Source: Chaetomium olivaceum (taxonomy: Eukaryota > Ascomycota > Sordariomycetes > Sordariales > Chaetomiaceae). From it: a stretch of DNA of 64,000 bases. A model generated the notes under the pieces. It saw nothing but the letters and a program-made list of their open reading frames with translations. It was not told the origin of the DNA and searched no databases. Of the stretch, positions 54,193-64,000 are shown piece after piece. Position numbers and translations under genes: made by a program. Location: positions 186,001 through 250,000 of the forward strand of contig JAYWVB010000008.1 of assembly GCA_039881045.1 (NCBI GenBank), in the 5' to 3' direction. Position 1 is the stretch's first letter; each line of letters begins with the position of its first letter.

Positions 54193-55031
54193 GTGGAGGA
54201 GGTGGTTCGGGAGGGGATTCGGAAGGAAAGGGAGGAATATCTGGAGTGGTTGGCGCGTCCGCCACCGCCGGAGGGGTATGGTAGGGGGCGGGGAGGGAGA
54301 AGGGGCGGGAGCGGGACACGGAGGCGAGGCGGCTGATGTTGGGACGTGGGGTGCCTGGCGGTTCTGGGGACGAGGATGAGTCTGTTTCTGGTCCGACGAC
54401 GGGGAATGGTGGGCCGGATATGGCTGCTGGTGATGGGCACGGGAGTGAATCAAGGAGCCAACTGCCTGAACGAGCGGATCGATACCGACCTACAGTACCT
54501 AGGTACCCAGGTAAAGGTAGTGTCTAACGGAAGGGTATAGGCTTATCTGGACACAAAAGTCGCACCTAATGCCAATACAACTGACACCGTCCCCGATGAG
54601 GAGCATCTCAAGTCGGTTAGGTCAGAATGGAAAATTCGTTTCGTGTACCCGCTCCTCGTTCAGCTCCAGTCTTCACCGCGTTACGCACAGTAGTTACCCG
54701 TAGAAAACAGCAACATGTGGGCCAAGTTGCGCTGAGTCAGCAATTGCCCCTCTCGTCAACAGCTTCTGAGCTGCTGATCGTCGTCGCCCTGGGGCCACAG
54801 CTGGTTACCACCCGAGAGTCTCATTCTAACCAGACAGGCAATTTTACGCGCAACAAAAGATTCACGGGACCAACTTGACTCAATCTAACATTTTCCAACA
54901 CAGCTTCCCCCTTTTCCAAAGCACAAAACCCGAAACCACTCAACAAAACCCTCTTTCGGCTCACCCTATCAACCCCTAACCCAGCCCACCCCCAAAAGAG
55001 AAGAACCAACCCAAAAACGAAAAGAAAAAAA
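54193..55031. other. Intergenic
   Basis: 839 bp with strong G-rich sequence up to about 54,380 (probably a continuation or 3' tail of the ankyrin gene) and a C/A-rich amylase leader just before 55,032. No independent gene supported. Confidence 0.5.
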
Positions 55032-57022
55032 ATGAGCGACTTCCTCAACCTCCCGCAACCGCCCCTCCCCCCCAACCTCGCCGCCCTCCGCGCCTCTGCC
55101 CTCCGGCAAGAGCCCGGCTCCGGCTTCTCCACCAACATCCGGCCGCTCCGCACACGACGCACCCTCGCCGCCACATCGCAGGCTCCCGACCCGCCCACCA
55201 ACGAGACCATGCTGCAGGGGTTCGAGTGGTATATCCCCGCCGACGGCGCCCACTGGCGGCGGCTGGCGCGCGTGCTGCCCGCGCTGGCAGGGTTGGGGGT
55301 GACCAAGATGTGGATCCCGCCGGCGTGTAAGGCAGCGGCGGGGAGGGCAGGGAATGGGTATGATTTGTATGATTTGTGGGATTTGGGGGAGTTTGATCAG
55401 AAGGGGAGCGTGGGGACGAAGTGGGGGACGAAGGGGGAGTTGGAGGAGTTGGTGAATGTGGCGGGGGAGGTGGGGGTGAGGGTGTTGTTTGATGCGGTGT
55501 TGAATCATAAGGCGGGGGCGGATTATTCGCAGGTTTTGAAGGCGAAGAAGATGGATGAAAAGGATCGGAGGAGGCCGTTCGACGAGGGAGGAAAGGAGAT
55601 GGATATTGAGGCCTGGACGGGGTTCAACTTTCCGGGCAGGCAGGGGAGGTATAGCGGGCTGCGGTGGGATAGCAATTATTTTACGGGGGTGGATTACGAT
55701 CATAAAACACAGAACCATGGGGTATGGAAGTTGGCAGGGAAGGAATGGGCTGATGATGTCGATGAAGAGCTGGGGAATTACGACTTTCTGTGGGTTTCAC
55801 TCTTTCCCCAAATTCTGACATAAAACTGACACCGTGGACAAAGCATGTTTGCTGACGTCGACCACAAGCACCCTCTTGTCAAGGCGGATCTGTTTCGGTG
55901 GGTTGAATGGCTCCCCCAACAGATGAACTTTGGTGGATTGCGTCTTGATGCCATCAAGCACTACAGCTTTCGCTTCCTCCGGGACTTTGTCACCCACATC
56001 AAGGAAAACGTGGACCCGGACTGGTTCATTGTGGGTGAGTACTGGCGTGAAGACTCGGAATATCTTAGCAGATTCATCGAGTTCATGGGACATCAGATAT
56101 CGTTGTTTGATGTGCAGCTGGTGTCAAATTTCAGCAAAACTTCGAGCTTGGGGGAGAAAGGGGATCTGACCAAAGTGTTGGACGATTCCCTGGCCTTGTG
56201 GAAACCAAGATCACGCTGTTGTAAGCAAGCTATCATTCTGCCTCGGACTGACCTTGAGCGTTAATGATCTGGAATACTCAGACGTTCGTTGTCAACCATG
56301 ATACTGTAAGTCTCGGAAACAGACCAAGTCAACAATGAGTGTACCCCATTAACTCATATTTCGTTCAGCAAGCAGGGCAGTCCCTAGAGGTACGCGTAGC
56401 TTCAACACACTGCTAACACCACTAACCTTTTCCACAGCTCCCGGTTGCTCCCTTCTTCATTCCCCTCGCCTACGCCCTCATCCTCCTACGCGCTAACTCC
56501 GGTCTCCCCTGCGTCTTTTACGCCGACCTCTACGGCTCCGTCGGGCAGCACCCCGAACTAGGCTTCACCGGCCTCATCCCCCCAACGTCCGGAGGGCTCG
56601 TCGTCCCCAAGATGATGCTGGCTCGCAAGCTCTGGGCGTATGGCTCGCAATATGACTATTTCGACGACCCACGCTGTGTGGGGTTCACACGTCTGGGACA
56701 CGATTCCAAGTCCGGCGGCCACGGCCTGGCTGTGGTCATGACGAATTCGTGGGAACACGCGACCAAGTCCATGTTTGTGGGCCGGCATCATGCGAGGGAG
56801 ACTTGGACGGACCTCCTCAAGTGGTGTCCAGGCCAGGTGGTCATCCGCGCTGATGGGTGGGGAGACTTTCCAGTCGGTTATCGCAGTGTTGCCATTTGGG
56901 TGAATGTTCAGGCGGATGGCAGGGAGGAAGTGGATAGCCTTGTGTTGTGAGTATGGCCCCTCCCCAGTGATGCAGTTAGGCGCATTCGCTTTTGCAGATC
57001 TAACGGTCTGGATATTCAGTGA
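55032..57022 (+). CDS. GH13 alpha-amylase, intracellular type (GH13_5-like), one frameshift, 21-nt micro-exon
   Basis: Exons: 55032-55789, 55844-56219, 56282-56305 (24 nt), 56369-56389 (21 nt), 56438-56946 and probably 56998-57022; without the last intron the stop is at 56,950. No signal peptide, as in fungal GH13_5 amylases acting inside the cell or on wall glucan precursors. Motifs: MLQGFEWY; GNGYDLYDLWDLGEF; region I DAVLNHK; region II GLRLDAIKH with nucleophile Asp288; region III VGEYW with acid/base Glu318; region IV FVVNHDT followed by QAGQSLE. Region IV usually reads FVDNHD, but the catalytic NHD is kept. It hydrolyses alpha-1,4-glucans. At exon 2's end the frame needs one base fewer (CC at 56,205-56,206) to read DHAV before the TFVVNHDT exon. 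Confidence 0.85.
56369..56389 (+). other. 21-nt micro-exon (QAGQSLE) of the amylase gene
   Basis: Flanked by ...TTCAG and GTACGC, and in phase 0 on both sides, it encodes exactly the seven residues after the catalytic NHDT that GH13_5 enzymes conserve (QxGQSLE). The preceding exon is only 24 nt. Confidence 0.8.
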
Positions 57023-58836
57023 CTTCGACATCTACAGCCACCACCACACCGAAGGGGCTGCTGCACAGCGAGAGCCTACGCCAGAAGAAACGTCGTAGAC
57101 AGTTTTGGGCACCAACGGAATCTACGTGGTGGCCATGGTTCCTTTCGAACTCAGATCGGTGCTAGACCCCTTTGAGTTACTCCCGATATGGCAAGGCCGG
57201 TGCGGTTGTTCTCCTAAACGGTGAAAGACGACTTGGCTTCACTATTTTCGTCCTCTGTTCTGGTCGAACGGCCTGGGAAGGGAGCAAGCCGTGTTCCCAA
57301 AGCAATGCCCTCTTTAGTTTCCACCTATGGTTCTCCCTTGGATAGACAAACCAGACCATTATGCATTCCCTGTACATGATCCTCTGATTGCCAACAGCGA
57401 CTTGCTTGGGAACCTGGTTCTCAACCAACCCCTCACAGCAACCCCTCATGCGGCGGCATGTAACGGCGACTCCCGCGCCCGTGCGTGCATTCATCTGACG
57501 GAGCCGCAGGGTCGTTCCAACTTCACCTCGGTCTTGGATCAATTGTGGCCTCTAGAGCCCAGTATGGCTGGTCGTCGCGCCAGATCCCAAAGCCAACGCA
57601 AGGATGCACCAAGACGAGCAGAGGACGTTTGCTCGAAGCGGCAAGTCTGCGCATCTGTTAGGGAGGGTCCCTCCCTGCCTACTCTAGGCTTGCATGGAAT
57701 AATGCAAAACGGGTTTGCACAAAGACAAGATATAGCTACTAATTATCGGATCTGGGGAATCGACAGAACCTGGGAAGTTTTGTTGTTGTCAAGAAGAGGA
57801 CGCGACGCTGGTCGGTCAGCGGGGTCATCGACATCGGTACGTATGGGATGCCGGGTCAATTCGGGGTTTCGGCATGGATGCAGGAGCTGCGATGCGGGTG
57901 AGAGAATGAGAGTTCTTTGTGGGGGGCGTTAAAAGGGCACACAGCACGAAGTGGTAATCGGACCAGGAAAGAAGAGACTGGGGGCATATGTAGACACAAT
58001 ACACGGCAGTCGTTCAGGCATCACGCGACTTCATGGACGTTGTCCGAAATCGTTTACGTGTCCGAAAGCTGACATCTTCGTTTCCAGAAGCTCCGCGCAC
58101 AAAACCCGCAAACCAGCAAACCCCTCAGGCACCAGAGATGCCGTGCTCCTCATTCCCGTCTACGCCGAGGTTGCAGCAGCTCGATCAAGGAGGAAAGTGC
58201 AAGGGGAAGCTCAAGGAAGTTGCCAGGGGATGGAAGGCAGCGATTGACCAATGGCTAGCTCGCCCCGCAAGTCAGCCGAGATTGGCCGCCCATCAAGTCT
58301 CGTGCGCTTCCTTTCCCCATTTCCCCATGGAGAAATGGCACTGTGGCTTGGCTTGGCTCGTCGGGGTCAGCACTCGACTGCTCGAGTGTCTCAGGAAAGA
58401 TGGACTCGTTAAACCTCTGGATCTTGTGAGCGGGAATGGGAAAACAATTACTCTCAAGCAAGCCATTTTTGCTGTTGAAAGTACGGCCTGAAGATAATGA
58501 AATCTGCACCGAGTCAACCCGATTTCCGCACGTTGGACCGCTTTACATGGATGGGCAGATGGGCTCGCGACTTCCCCAGGTTTCCTCCTCGCACGGCTCC
58601 TGCCGGAACAAAACAAGTCTGGTACGCCCCTTCCTGCTATTGGTTAGCTTGACTGCCTTTTCCTTGCCATTGCATTTTGTTGTGACACCTTGATGCCTCA
58701 GGAACCAGTCCCCGCACGAGCCTGCCACCCCCTCTCGTTCCCGCCCTCTTTCTTCCTCCCTTTCTATTTTATCCAACATCCGGCCATCTCTGTCACACAC
58801 TTTCCTTCCATCAATTCCACCCAACAACCTCCAAAA
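57023..58836. other. Intergenic
   Basis: 1.8 kb with no supported gene. Open frames of 150-200 codons on the plus strand at about 57,330-57,930 and 58,030-58,490 lack motifs, start context and splice logic. The last 150 bp is a C/T-rich leader (TTCCTTCCATC ... CCAAAA) for the ATP synthase gene. Confidence 0.5.
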
Positions 58837-59489
58837 ATGCTCGCCTCAAGCCGGTTGCCCGGCGTCGTCGCCCGTATGGGCATGAAGCAGCCTGCTCGTT
58901 TGATGTCAACGGCACAAGGACAGGGTACGTTCTCCACCGAGTGGGCCGACCGTCAGCTCCACCGTCCCCAGATGCGTTATTTACCAGTGCCGTCTCAACT
59001 CTAGCTCGCGTCCCAAGCTCCATCATCTCCACAATCTCCACCGCTCGCCAGGCGGCTGGGCGCAATGGACTGCTTCTGAATGGCGCCCGGAACACCTTCG
59101 CCTCGACCATGATCCGTGGTGCGATGCAATCCCGAAGCGTCGTCGTTGAATCGACCGCCGCCGCGATTGTCACGGCTGCCAAGGTCCACGGTGCTGGAGC
59201 TGCCACTATCGGCCTCGCGGGTGCCGGTGTTGGAATCGGCACAGTTTTCGGTGCCCTCATCAACGGCGTCGCTCGCAACCCGGCCATGAGAGGTAAGATC
59301 TGGACCTGAATGACGGCCCATCAGCCGCACCCCACAACCCTATCGCTCAGATGCAGCGGGGACGCACGCTGACAGATCTTGGCAATTGCAGGTCAACTTT
59401 TCTCGTACGCCGTTCTGGGTTTCGCCTTCGCCGAAGCCACCGGCCTGTTCGCCCTCATGGTTGCTTTCCTCCTTCTCTACGCCTACTAA
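58837..59489 (+). CDS. atp9: Mitochondrial ATP synthase subunit 9 (proteolipid c), nuclear copy
   Basis: Three exons: 58837-58924, 59005-59292 and 59392-59489; 157 aa, phases exact. Residues 1-~75 are a long Arg/Ser/Ala-rich mitochondrial targeting sequence (MLASSRLPGVVARMG; MIRGAMQSRSV near its end), as in the Neurospora nuclear gene. The mature proteolipid is a two-helix hairpin: AAKVHGAGAATIGLAGAGVG, the polar loop ARNPAMRGQLF (Arg-Gln/Asn of the F1-facing turn), and FSYAVLGFAFAEATGLFALM with the proton-carrying Glu in FAEATG. It forms the c-ring of F0 in the inner membrane. Intron 2 lies exactly in the loop codons (Arg-Gly-Gln). Highly conserved and intact. Confidence 0.96.
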
Positions 59490-62400
59490 ACAACGACTCG
59501 GGCGCTCGCGAATCATCACTCGCGTTCGTCTGATCAGGAAAAGGGGAATGGCTGGCAGACATGGGGTTTCGACCAGGTGGAGACAAAGCCGTTAAACCAC
59601 GCGAGCGGCTGCCGTTTTAGCGCTGGTCCACCCACGATCCCGCTGGAGTCAGCCAGGCCCCCTGGTCCCCCGCAATTTTGGTGGATCAGGTCTCCATGGA
59701 ACGGAGACAGGCGGTGATTTGTAGCATAGAAAGACGATAAAGATGGCTTGTAATTGAGGCTATAAAATGGGTTGACTGCAACAATTTTTTTTTCTTTTGT
59801 GCGCACCGACAGGTCAACGCCCGATTGGCGGGGGAGCAGAGCTTTTCCGCCGAGCTAAATGACGCGTTCCCGATTCGGCAATGCAACATGAGCAGTTTCA
59901 CAAGAAAATCGAACCCACCGAAGCGGCAATACTAACAGCAACCACCAACACTAAACCTGTCTGCAAAGTCATACTCGGCCAACTAGTATCAATTCAACAT
60001 ACTGGATATTGTTGAGCATGGCCCGCCGGAACCAGCTTTGTCCCTTGAACTGACAGGCCACGCAAGCCAGGACCATCCAGGAGGTTCTCACCAACCGATT
60101 GCAGTTGAGAGTTCCGTACCGATCAATAAATGCATCACAAGCCGAGCGGAAGAACCGGCTACATACCGCAGGGCCAATGCAATCCGGGAACCCGTTGACA
60201 ATTGGAGAGGCCATTGAAGCTTGGAAGATGGTTGTGGAGTGGCAGGGAACGACATACACCACGCTCACCTGCCTGATAACTGGCCGGGCTAAGTTTGGTC
60301 TCCAAACTGGGCCATCCATTTGCAGAAGTAGATGTCTTAAGTTTTGACGTCGCATTTGATGTGCGGGTAGTTCCAAGAATGGATCACGCCGTGAGTATGA
60401 GGTTGCCGCGGCTGTCACCGAGTCACTGAGTTTGGACCAAGAAGGTTGAGATCAAGCACTTAACTAGGTTGGCCCTTTCCTCAATACTTAACAGAGACAT
60501 CTCTGTGATGACCGGACTCCTATTTAAGGACAAACAAGTCAAATGAACTTTCTATACCACAGGCTGCAAGGGAGGACGAAACAACACGAGCGGCCAAGCA
60601 CCGTTCAAACCGATCCTCTTTCTAACCTATGATATGGCAAGGCATGTAGCTCTTTGGGCTTAGAAATCCCCTTTCACATGTTCGATACGTAATCATAGTA
60701 GAGCTGGTAGTGGTAGACTAGGCGAATGGGAGTTGCAATGGGTAAAACTTCCTGGTAATGGCCCATGTGATGCCTACAATACTGCCAGTGTGACATCCCC
60801 GAGTGTATATTTCTGTACGCTCTCCGAACCACTATGACCATCCGGTGAAACCGGTAACCCACGGCTACTCTGCTGTCGTTCGGTTAGGATTCTATACTAG
60901 ACTCTAACGACTATGTTAGGTAGCTACCACCTACTCTGTTGCTCCACAAGCGCGGGTCATGGCGGCAGTAGAAAGGGATTTAAAGGTCCTATAATCAGTT
61001 AATGTTTCCATGAGCTACACCAAACCGCACAACAGGGCTCGAGACTTTTGCATGATGCCTCGGAGCTAGATCGCAGAGGTAGAGTGTGTGGACTGTCTCG
61101 TACGTCTCTAGGAGGCTCCCAGGACTTCTAGGGCTTTCCAGGATCAGCATACTAAAGAGAGAAGACTTATTAAAATCATATTCCCGGCCGATTTATTCTG
61201 GTCACGTACTGTATGTAAGGGGTACTGCTTCTCAGGCCTACGGTCTTGAAATGTTAAAACCTCACTAAGCGAACCAACTACAAACTGCTGATGCTCTCCT
61301 CAATGTTTTGGATTTTGACCATACCGAACCCAACCTCTATGCGTAGATGTGCCTGCGTAATCTGTCATCGGACGACCTTCAGTTTCTAGAGCAAACTCTG
61401 AGTCAAGAGAGATAATTCGGAAATACAAACAGCCACTACCTACCGGAGGCGAAGTTTTGCCGCGCATTTGTGGTCAGCCGCGGCGACAAACTGGGCTAAA
61501 AGACGCTGCGACGTGTTTGTTTTGGAGGTGCGCCCGCACCCAAGTACTCTGGAGCGGGCTGGGTAAGACCCTGCCATGGCAGTGGAGGTTGATAACTGCT
61601 TCCTGTAAAGGTTCCGAGGTCGTCTACCCCTCTGCTCAAATTCCTACGTGGCAGGGCAATGGTGAGCGTCGAGGCTGGGCACCGATGAAGCTACCCTTAC
61701 CACGTAACTTGTTGCTACTACCGTACACATTGTTCCACGCCGCATATCTTTTGTTTCCACTTCCTTTACAGCCCTTTGATGTTTAGTATAACGTCGCCTT
61801 TGGCAACTGTGATTTTCGCCCCCATTACCAACAGTTCGAACGCTTTGCGTCTTACCCCCTGCCAAAACCGTCTCCAGTGAGGTTTTGGATATCGTCTCGA
61901 GTTCATAACGTGTTAGGAAAATCAGGCCTTTCAGATCACTGAGACACTAGAGATACAGCAATACTAGAAATATAGTTTGAAGCAATCGCCAATTTGCTAC
62001 CGAAGCGATTCAGACGGTGTTGTCCAAGAGGCTTAGCCCGGTCCGCAGCTTAACAGCTTGATGGCGAGAAGTGTTTTAAGTCACTCACCGGGCTAGGAAC
62101 ATGGACTACTCTCATCTAAGCGACTTGCCGAAGGAGGCCGTGACCCTGATATAAGAATATAAAGAGTTACACACACGTCTATCTAAACACCTACTTACGG
62201 TACCAACATGAAGGCCCCTAGCTGATTATACCTCCCTTGTAGGTCTATCAAACCACGGTACCTAACTACGCCATGATTCACAGTATGCTGTATCTAGAAG
62301 GAAGTGGGCGGCTTTAATCATCTATTCTTACTACTTCATTGATCTTACGGCTCAAGCCAACGAATTGCTCAGCTATCTGTACCCTACCAAAACTGAATGT

Positions 62401-64000
62401 TGGGCCCGTGAGGTGGTCTGAGACTCTGGGCCACAACGATACAACACCACTTATCAATGGCTTGTGAAGCCTTTGGAACATGACGAGTTTACCATGTGGC
62501 ATGCCGAGTTATTTTATATCATAGTGCATTTATGTTTAGGTACATAGTTCAGCGGCGTGGAGAAATGTCTCGGCCCGCTTTCACGAGGTTTCCACGCGAT
62601 TTTGTGACATTTGATCCATTCACGAGATCTCTGGAGAAAAGGTTCCCAGTAAGTAGCCTCCCTCTGGCCAAAAAAGAAATTTGATACACCAAAAGTAAAG
62701 AGGACAAAAAGTCAGAGATTTTGTTTCACTTTGTTTTCTTGAGTTTGGGTTCGATTTGACCGAGAAATATTGCATCAAGATAGCTCTGTATACTTTGGAT
62801 GTATCGTTTTTTTGCCCAGCGGGAGGGAGTTCAAATATTTCTTGTCACAATGTTGTAGCAGAGCTAAGTGAACGTCTACAGACCTATGAAGCTGAATGTT
62901 CAAGAAAAAGACCGGGAGATCGGCACCGGATCACTGCTGACGTGATGCTGCATTCCTGACTCGCCTCCTGTTCATGACGCAAAAGCTGATCCTTCAATCG
63001 TTTAGGGGATTCATTCTGTCGATCATAGATGCCTCTCAGCGTAGACAAGTGTGCCTAGGGAGTGTGTGCCTACACCACATGATCGCGCTTCTCACTTCCA
63101 CGTTGCTCGACCTCCGATTTTTCACGCTCATCAACTGTGACTATTTGATGCATTTATGGTGACATGCTGTCGAGTTCCACCAGCCATCTTAGCGTATGCA
63201 TAGTCTAGAATTTTGATCATCGACGTGAGCCCGTAAAGACCCCCTGTCCCGTCCCCACCACAAAACTCCCTGAAGGCGGAGCTTTCCGCAGGCAGCAGTT
63301 CCTCGAGGACAGGGACAAGAAAGCGACGGGATTATGGTACTTCCATCGTTGTTATTTGCTGGTCTACGACCTATGCTCCGTGTTGCACCAACCCATTAAC
63401 CATTTTACACCATGCCCGTTACCTGCGGCGTTCGCCTCCCGCCGATGAGGTGGTCTACAGCCCCTTGTGCCTCCATTCTCAGTTGGGACCTGTTATTAGC
63501 CCCTATGGTAAGTACGAGCAGCTGCCTACACCAATTGACCTCCCCCACAGAGCCGGGTTGCTCTCCGTTGTGGTCAGTCGTAGGTGCATCTACCGCCCAA
63601 TGGGTGACTGCATAACCAATGAATGGTCTGGATCCGGGACCCGGCCTCAGAGGCTTGCCCTCTCCTCGCTGGGCAAACTGCTCCTACAATAACACAATCA
63701 TGGGGTAACTCCATTCCCGCTACCTTCCTATGTAGGCGTTGTCAATTCACTCACTACCTAGGACGACGACGGAGAGCTTGTGCATCGTAACTGCTAACAT
63801 CCACCGCATCTGGGCATCAACCAGGTTGCCAACCCAACCCCTTGACTACGTCACTGTTAAGAACGGCGTTGAGGGTTTCAGTGTACCCTCCTGGCAGGCT
63901 GAATGGGCGCGTGGAGAGTATGACACGCGCTCCGCAAAATGGGGTTTGATCAAGCCTTTCGTTGGGTGTGGCAGTGCCTTGCCCGCCGCTTTGTTTTCGA
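59490..64000. other. Gene-poor tail of the window
   Basis: 4.5 kb of lower-GC sequence without a gene I can support. A 149-codon open frame at 59,969-60,418 (-) has several Cys but no motif. A plus-strand frame open from 63,736 to the window end (88 codons, e.g. GVEGFSVPSWQAEW) could be the start of an exon running off the window. No transposase, tRNA or repeat array seen. Confidence 0.5.

Noticed and set aside
58033..58491. 152-codon plus-strand open frame before atp9
   Set aside because: No recognisable protein features; lies in a region of generally open frames.
59969..60418. 149-codon Cys-containing minus-strand frame
   Set aside because: Cys spacing matches no motif, no signal peptide, no intron; chance length.
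1..64000. CRISPR array, bacterial operons, riboswitches
   Set aside because: Window is fungal nuclear DNA with spliceosomal introns; no regularly spaced repeats or bacterial signals seen.

Overview
This window is nuclear DNA of a filamentous ascomycete, most likely a sordariomycete. Most genes carry one to four short introns (about 50-130 bp, GT-AG, several with CTAAC-like branch sites). The coding regions are GC-rich. The gene content is typical of a plant-biomass degrader: pectin lyase, an AA9 lytic polysaccharide monooxygenase, a flavin-linked sugar oxidase, rhodopsin-fold (Pth11/SAT4-like) membrane receptors, a GH13 amylase and nuclear-encoded ATP synthase subunit 9. Naming a genus would be a guess.

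Layout. 0-17.2 kb: a gene end, pectin lyase (-), a large fusion of a DyP-type heme peroxidase with a glycyl radical enzyme (+), a GST-like protein (+), a dienelactone hydrolase-like protein (-), a rhodopsin-like membrane protein (+), an AA9 LPMO (-) and a tiny IF1-like gene (+). 17.4-33.2 kb: a second rhodopsin-like protein (-), a berberine-bridge-like AA7 oxidase (+), a Cys-pair protein with an in-frame TAG (-), a C2H2 zinc-finger protein (+), a PPxY-containing protein (-), flotillin (+) and an unrecognised 166-aa protein (-). 33.6-47.3 kb is mobile and rearranged: a Helitron with HUH Rep and Pif1-like helicase, a ferric reductase that has lost its front half, an unrecognised gene, and a full-length hAT transposase. 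47.5-54.2 kb is an accessory block: a C-terminally anchored unknown protein (-), a degenerate trypsin-like protein keeping GDSGSW but lacking the usual His, a two-TM protein, and a broken ankyrin-repeat gene. 55-59.5 kb: intracellular-type GH13 amylase with a 21-nt micro-exon, then ATP synthase subunit 9. The last 4.5 kb has no gene I can support.

Two points stand out. First, the peroxidase/glycyl-radical fusion at 4.2-7.9 kb joins an oxidant-handling heme domain to an oxygen-sensitive radical enzyme in one polypeptide. Second, at least a dozen otherwise well-conserved genes are each interrupted by single-base frameshifts, nearly all in short mononucleotide runs (mostly C or G). In four genes the exon phases add up only if that one base is corrected. 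That pattern looks more like consensus error in a draft assembly than mass pseudogenisation, so 'broken' calls below should be read with that in mind.

Exon boundaries were inferred by eye from GT-AG sites, phase and family similarity; none has been confirmed by transcripts or database search.
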